Positions 59,320-64,000 of a stretch of DNA of 64,000 nt are shown piece after piece (position 1 is the stretch's first letter; every line of letters starts with the position of its first letter). Source of the DNA: Phoma sp. XZ068 (lineage: Eukaryota; Ascomycota; Dothideomycetes; Pleosporales; Didymellaceae). Below the pieces are notes generated by a model, which saw nothing but the letters and a program-made list of their open reading frames with translations, did no database searches and was not told where the DNA came from. The stretch lies in NCBI GenBank assembly GCA_004835665.1, contig RBKR01000021.1:868001-932000 (forward strand), read 5' to 3'. The translations under genes and the position numbers were made by a program.

Positions 59320-60324
59320 ATGGCGGAAGGCAGCAGCAGCAATGCTACAGAGAAACACCAAGATCCCATAGTTGCAGAAGAGACAGATGGAACATCAAAA
59401 CCTCAAGTATCAAACACGACTTCCAACTCAAAACGAATAAATGCGTGTATGTCCACCAATTGACTCCTTGAAAGCAAGCCCTAAACTCAGAACACAGTCA
59501 CAGAACTCATGTCTGCAAAGAAGCCCAAACCAACAGCTGAGCCAGCCGAAACACCAGCGAAGCCCGCAAAGCGAGGCTTCGACGCACGTAATGGTCTAGG
59601 CCTATATATCGAGAAGCCAGAAACAAATTCTGAAGGGCTTGTTGTAGAGTACGACGATGACTTTGTCGTGATCAACGACAAGTTCCCGAAAGCTAGGTAT
59701 ACAGCCCTCTTCACAGTATTTCCATAAGTGTGATACATGCTAACACTATCAAGCGTACACCTCCTTCTAATCCCCCGCAACCCAGAATTCTACAACCAAC
59801 ACCCCCTGCACCTCCTCTCCAGCAATCCGGCATTCCTCGCCGAAGTACGGAAACGCGTCGACCGCTTGAAGATCCTCGCAGCCTCAGAACTTCGCCGCAA
59901 ATTCGGCCGCCACAGCGCCTCAGACGCTCCCTATCAATCTGCCCTTGAAGACCTGATGAGCTCGCCAGACCCGCCACCAGCCTCAGAGCGAGATGCCGTA
60001 CTCCCGCCCGGCCGCGACTGGCTCTCTGAGATCAAGGCTGGCGCGCATACGCATCCGAGTATGAACCACATGCACATTCACATTATGAGTAGGGAGATGC
60101 ATTCGCCGTGTTTGAAGCATAAGAAGCACTATTTGAGTTTTAATTCGAGCTTCTTTGTAGATGTGGATGAGTTTCCGTTGCAGGAGGGGAGCGAGAGGTT
60201 TCACCCAGGGGATTGGCCGAGTTGGGACATGAAATGCTGGCGGTGTGGGGAGAACTACAAGAACAAGTTTGCGAAGTTGAAGGGGCATTTGGAGGAAGAG
60301 TTTGAGGAGTGGAGAAAGGAGTGA
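59320..60324 (+). CDS. Aprataxin-like DNA deadenylase, Hnt3 homologue
   Basis: Exons 59320-59446, 59498-59696 and 59754-60324 join in frame to 298 residues. After a Ser/Thr/Lys-rich N-terminus (about 1-85) comes a HIT domain: GLGLYIEKPETNSEG, VVEYDDDFVVINDKFPKAS, VHLLLIPR, and the catalytic histidine triad NHMHIHIMS. The C-terminal zinc finger starts CWRCGENY and continues to a His (KGHLEEEFEEW), matching the aprataxin/Hnt3 finger. Aprataxins remove AMP from the 5' ends of DNA left by abortive ligation, in the nucleus. The ATG at 59320 was preferred to an upstream in-frame ATG because it opens the conserved-length N-terminus. Both introns (51 and 57 bases) have GTATGT or GTATAC donors. Confidence 0.92.
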
Positions 60325-60680
60325 CGAAATCGAAAGACGAAAGAGTCAAATGCGTGGACGAAAGAATCTGGAAGAACGGAGTGCAGTTTGCACAGGAACA
60401 TGATACCCGACATTACTCAATTGATAGTCAACCTAGTATACAAGACCAGCCAACTTTTGGTGCCGTTATTTTGTACATTATATCTTCGAAGCGATCTTGG
60501 CCGATACTCAGCCACACATATTTCAGTGTGCTGAGATCTGCACCGATCACTGGACGTTGGACTGTGTCATGCCCCGCTGGGAGCCGCACATCTCCATGGC
60601 AGTCCCCAAGCGGACCTTCTCCCAACAACGACATGATATGAACGTGTCCGACCAGACATCCATATCTTTTCGAGCAGCCT
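60325..60680. other. Convergent intergenic region
   Basis: It lies between the 3' ends of the Hnt3 and IRC22-like genes. No gene seen. Confidence 0.5.
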
Positions 60681-61604
60681 CTAAGCCCTGGGCTTGACCT
60701 TGGGGGTTCCGCTGCGGACGCGCTTGGCCTCGGGGCGCTGCAAGTGAGAGGCAGGAATCCAGCTCTCGTCATACTTCGCGCCGCTGGTGACAGCCGGGCC
60801 GTCAGCGCCAACAACAGCAACCTGCTCAGCGGGATCGACCTTCTTGGAGCCCTGGGAGGACTTCTTAGCGCGCTCGCCACCCTTGCCGCGGCCTTTCTTC
60901 TGGGGGAAGAAGGTGGTGATCCAGGTGTTGTAGATGAAGTAGACGGTTCCAGCGAAGGCGCCGAGGAGGACGATGTAGAGGAAGATACTGTAGTGACACG
61001 TTAGTCTCTGGCAGCTGTGCGCAGCAATTGGGAAGAACCTACATCTGAGGGTCGAGGATGCTGGTGGGCCTCTCGACGATAGAGACGGTCTCGTTGTAGG
61101 CGGCGACAGTGAAGATGGCGTTCTCGGAGTTCTTCAAGACAGCGACGAGCTGCAGGCGGAGATCCTGGGGGTGCAACTCGGTGGAGAAGGTGTAGGGCAC
61201 GGTCTCCTCTGCGCCAGCGGGGATCTCGATGGAGTACTTCTGCGCAGTAAGGTTGCGCACGACCTGAGACTGGCCATTGGCCTCCTGGACCAGCGAGCCA
61301 CCAACAATGCTCACACCAATAGGCTTGGGCTCGTTGTTGGAGATGGACAGGCGCGCTTCAGTGGCATGGCCATTGATGAGCTTGACGCCGAAGATCTCAG
61401 ACTGGGGAAAAGAGGTTGAGATCTTGACGTTCAAGTTCGGTGTCTGGGCCTCGGGTACTTCCTTGACGTCCTGCACCTGAGCACGCGGGGGTCAGTGAAT
61501 TGATGTCATGCAGTGCGGCACGCGCAGGCACTCACCTCAATCGCAAAGGCATTGAGAGCCCCCAACGAGAGCAAGAGCAGGGATGAGAGCTTCCAGGCAA
61601 CCAT
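60681..61604 (-). CDS. IRC22/TRAP-alpha-like ER membrane protein
   Basis: Exons 61604-61536, 61476-61043 and 60987-60681 join in frame to 269 residues. A signal peptide (MVAWKLSSLLLLSLGALNAF) is followed by a lumenal beta-sandwich of about 150 residues with FPQSEIFGVKLINGHATEAR and YSIEIPAGAEETVPYTF, which are hallmarks of TRAP-alpha and the fungal IRC22 proteins. Next is a single transmembrane helix (FLYIVLLGAFAGTVYFIYN), whose first residues are created by the last splice. A Lys/Arg-rich cytosolic tail of about 80 residues ends in KPRA. The family acts at the ER, where TRAP aids translocation; the yeast name comes from a recombination-centre screen. All three exons are short, as usual for this gene. 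Confidence 0.9.
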
Positions 61605-62353
61605 GATGGATACAGCAAACGGACAACGGGATGAGGATACCGGGTTGGAGTGGGTGGAGGGGAGCACAGCAATTCGAACGTGGCTTCTAAGAACGTCAGA
61701 GCGGCGCAGCTTCCAGCTTGGCGGCGGCAGGGAAGCCCCTGGTCGGCAAGGCGAGCAAGCATCCCCACAATGGGAATAGAAGCCAATCAGCACGCACCTC
61801 TAGCGCGCAACCAAAGCACGACTACTCGTCGATTCTAGCGCGAGATTCTTGTGCACCGTGAACTGCATCCTGTCTTCCTGTTTACGGGACACGGGAGAGG
61901 AGCGTTAACATCGCCGCCGCAGCAGGCTGCAGGTAGATGCACGCCCGTTTGCTGTCAATAACACCCTTCACCGCCAGTGCTGAAGCGCGTTCCCGGCGCG
62001 TGTACTTGCATTGTCGCACCGTCTGAGGAAGACCCTTCTTACGGCCACTAACAGAAAATTGCGAGCTCACATTCACCTCCACAGACTACCGTTTCCCGAT
62101 TTCTGTTTCCTGAAAGCTGTTTCCTAGCTCCCGTCCCGTCTCCCAGTTTCTGTCTTCCGTCTCCTCCTTGTCACTTCATTTCTGGAAACAGCTTTCGGAC
62201 ATCTGACTGCTCTGACATAAATACGCGCACTTTCCCACATTTCTTCCTACTCACCATAAACCCAACTGCCTGCAAAGATCACGGTACTTACACCCACAGC
62301 CACACTCTTTCACGCATTGAAAAGCATCCGACCCATTCCTAGTCACATCAAAG
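61605..62353. other. Divergent promoter region (IRC22-like / NYN-CCCH gene)
   Basis: 749 bases between divergent starts. Contains a perfect 13-base inverted repeat (arms 62112-62124 and 62184-62196) and C/T-rich sequence. No gene seen. Confidence 0.5.
62112..62196. repeat. 13-base perfect inverted repeat with 59-base spacer
   Basis: GAAAGCTGTTTCC at 62112-62124 is the exact reverse complement of GGAAACAGCTTTC at 62184-62196. It lies 158-242 bases before the ATG at 62354. It could be a paired operator-like site or chance in a TTTCC-rich region. Confidence 0.6.
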
Positions 62354-64000
62354 ATGGCTCCAGCTTCATTCCTTCCTGGCCTAGGCCACACCCCTGCCCC
62401 AGCTTCCAATGTCGTGACGCGACCCAGCACGGTAGACCCTGAGCAATCGACCCTGTAGCAGCGCTATGCGCTGCTACAGCAGTACGACAAGGACAAAAAC
62501 GACTTCATAGGTGTTAGTGCGAACGATCCTCCGGTCGCACTATAACTAACCGCTACAGGAACTGCTTACGCGCTACGAGTATCTAAGCCAGCAATACCAG
62601 GCTCTAGTCTCTCATAGTAGGCGCGATGTCGAAGGCGAAGCCGCTTGGCAGACTGAGAGGCCTGTGTACGAGAAAATTGTCCAGCAGTATCAGCGAGCTC
62701 TGGTAAGTGCTCATGGAACTCCAAATGTAGTCATATTGCGTGTGAACACTTTTGCTTATCTCCCCAGTCTGAGAACCCTTTCGTCGTGGTCCTGATCGAC
62801 GGTGATGGCATGATTGTAAGTCTTACCCTCTTCTACAAATATTGCATGATGTTAACGCAGTCAGTTTCGTGAAGAATACGTTCGCGCCGGGGAGGCTGGT
62901 GGTCGCCGTGCTGCCTCGCAACTCGACACCGCCGTACGTAAATGGATCGAACACGAGGCAAAAGACGTCCCTCTCACCTCGCGCGTGATGTGTCGAATCT
63001 ATGCCAATGTCCGTGGCCTTGGAGACGTGTTGGTGAGGACCGGTGCAATCAATGACATTCTAGTCTTTGAGGAATTCGTGCGTGGCTTTACTCGGGCAAA
63101 GACTATGTTCGACTTCATCGATGTCGGTGCAGGGAAAGATCGTGCAGACGACAAGATTATTGGTGCGTGGCAATAGTCGCTAGGCAGGTGACATGAAACT
63201 GACCTGAACAACAGAGAACTTTAAGATTTTTTCACAGGACTACCACTGTCGCCGACTTCTCCTTGGTTGTTCGCACGATAACGGCTACGCACGTGTGCTG
63301 GAGGAGTGCTCGGACAAGACAGAGATCGTTAGCAAGGTCGTCTTGCTCGAAGGTGTGCCCTTTGAGAAAGAGTTGCTACCACTCCCTTACAGCACAACGA
63401 AGTTTCCCGGTATTTTCCGAGACTCTAAGCTCATGGCTTGGGGTAACAATGCCTCGATCCCTGCAAGGCAACGCTATGTATCCAGCACCGGTTCCCCAGA
63501 ACCACCTCAGAAAGTCTACGACATCTCGACTGGGCTTCCCGCTCGCTTCCCGGCACCCCCGCCACAAGTGATGGATAGTCCCATTCCGGTCAGGGCCACA
63601 GCTGCGGGCTTGCCGCGCACACCTTCCTCGTCCACGATAGCATCTGACGGATCCATCACTAATAAGCCTGCTCCAGTCATGAATAGCTGGGCAGCAAAGG
63701 CAGCTGCTCCGGCTCCCCCACTGTCAGAATCACCAGCATACGAGCCAGCTGACCGTAACGAGGTCATTGCTCGGAACCGAGCTGGACAGCGCATCGATCC
63801 ACCTTGCAAAGACTACGATAAGACTGAAGTCGACCGCGTCAAGAAGCTCAAGCTGTGTAACGTTCACTTCTTAAGGCAAGAGTGCCCATACGATACACAG
63901 TGTACCCACAGGCACGATTACAATCCGAAGGCTTTTGAACTTTCTTTCCTTCGCCTCGTCGCGCGCATGTCGCCATGTCAAAATGGTAGTCGCTGTCAGG
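62354..64000 (+). CDS. NYN-like nuclease-fold and CCCH zinc-finger protein (runs off the right edge; in-frame TAG near the start)
   Basis: Proposed exons: 62354-62512, 62559-62702, 62768-62815, 62865-63162 and 63215 to beyond 64000. Parts in order: a Pro/Ala/Ser N-terminus (MAPASFLPGLGHTPAP); a Gln/Tyr-rich coiled region (ELLTRYEYLSQQYQALV); and a NYN/PIN-like domain with the acidic start VVVLIDGDGMIF, the middle DFIDVGAGKDRADDKI and the end LLLGCSHDNGYARVLEE. A Pro/Ser-rich linker leads to CCCH-type fingers, the first readable as KLCNVHFLRQECPYDTQCTH; another begins at the edge (CQNGSRC). Such proteins are probable RNA-binding nucleases. Codon 35 (62456-62458) is TAG in an otherwise continuous frame, between STL and QRYALLQQYDKD, and sits in a perfect hairpin (62453-62479). 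No later ATG lies before the acidic motif. A small intron removing the TAG, readthrough, RNA editing or a real nonsense mutation are all possible. Confidence 0.75.
62453..62479 (+). repeat. Perfect 12-bp hairpin containing an in-frame TAG
   Basis: Arms CTGTAGCAGCGC (62453-62464) and GCGCTGCTACAG (62468-62479) are exact reverse complements around a TAT loop. The stop codon at 62456-62458 is in the 5' arm. Confidence 0.9.

Noticed and set aside
1..64000. CRISPR arrays, bacterial operons, insertion sequences, rRNA genes, telomeric repeats
   Set aside because: None seen. Spliceosomal introns and gene content show a fungal nuclear chromosome. I found no regularly spaced repeats, no transposase motifs and no TTAGGG arrays.
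1..64000. A secondary-metabolite or other dedicated multi-gene cluster
   Set aside because: No polyketide synthase, non-ribosomal peptide synthetase, terpene cyclase, P450 or cluster-type regulator is present; the neighbouring genes serve unrelated functions.

Overview
The window is nuclear DNA of a filamentous ascomycete (Pezizomycotina). A dothideomycete, probably Pleosporales, is my best guess from general familiarity with such gene sets and not from any database comparison. The reasons are spliceosomal introns of mostly 45-120 bases with GT(A/G)NGT donors and CTAAC-like branch sites, secreted WSC and PAN/Apple proteins, a fungal Prp19, an SRP9-21 protein, a HAM1-type protein, and type II tRNA-Ser and intron-bearing tRNA-Thr genes. 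I rebuilt exon structures by eye. Where I give a full exon list, the summed exon length is divisible by three, which is an internal check on the splice sites.

Left half (about 1-26 kb): sparse in genes and rich in secreted or surface proteins. In order: a sedolisin-type tripeptidyl peptidase (1453-3556, +), a single-pass Ser-rich membrane protein (6503-7607, +), a WSC/PAN secreted protein (about 9083-9949, -), a type-B carboxylesterase (13118-14847, -), a decayed pepsin-like membrane protein (15670-17312, +), a triple-PAN secreted protein (17914-19435, -), a remnant of a multi-pass membrane protein (20467-20880, +), a 2EXR/F-box-like protein (21625-22549, -) and a pepsin-type aspartic protease with no visible signal peptide (24108-25718, +). 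The long gaps hold only short, unconvincing reading frames and a few candidate gene relics.

Right half (about 26-64 kb): dense and largely housekeeping. A CorA-type transporter with a large N-terminal extension (26358-30708, +), a HAM1-domain protein (31128-34212, -), a small acidic protein (36698-36943, +), SRP9 (37328-37883, -), a DUF1308 protein with a one-base frameshift (38330-39885, +), tRNA-Ser(AGA) and tRNA-Thr(AGT) (-), a GH31 alpha-glucosidase (40686-43666, -), a 3-hydroxyacyl-CoA dehydratase (44597-45428, -), a RING protein with SUMO-interaction-like motifs (46015-47709, -), Prp19 (48330-49797, -), a carboxymuconolactone decarboxylase-like protein (49983-50614, -), the rRNA methyltransferase Bmt6 (50880-51989, +), two small hypothetical proteins, a DExH helicase (54646-58842, -), an aprataxin/Hnt3 homologue (59320-60324, +), an IRC22/TRAP-alpha homologue (60681-61604, -) and a NYN-like plus CCCH zinc finger protein running off the right edge (62354-64000, +).

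The genes are independent transcription units and do not form a metabolic cluster. They do cover shared themes: extracellular protein, ester and glucan breakdown (sedolisin, esterase, alpha-glucosidase); ER targeting and lipid elongation (SRP9, IRC22, HACD); and RNA or genome maintenance (Prp19, Bmt6, DExH helicase, Hnt3, RING/SIM protein). The most notable oddities are an in-frame TAG inside a perfect 12-bp hairpin near the start of the NYN/CCCH gene, the single-base frameshift in the DUF1308 gene, and the decayed pepsin-like gene.
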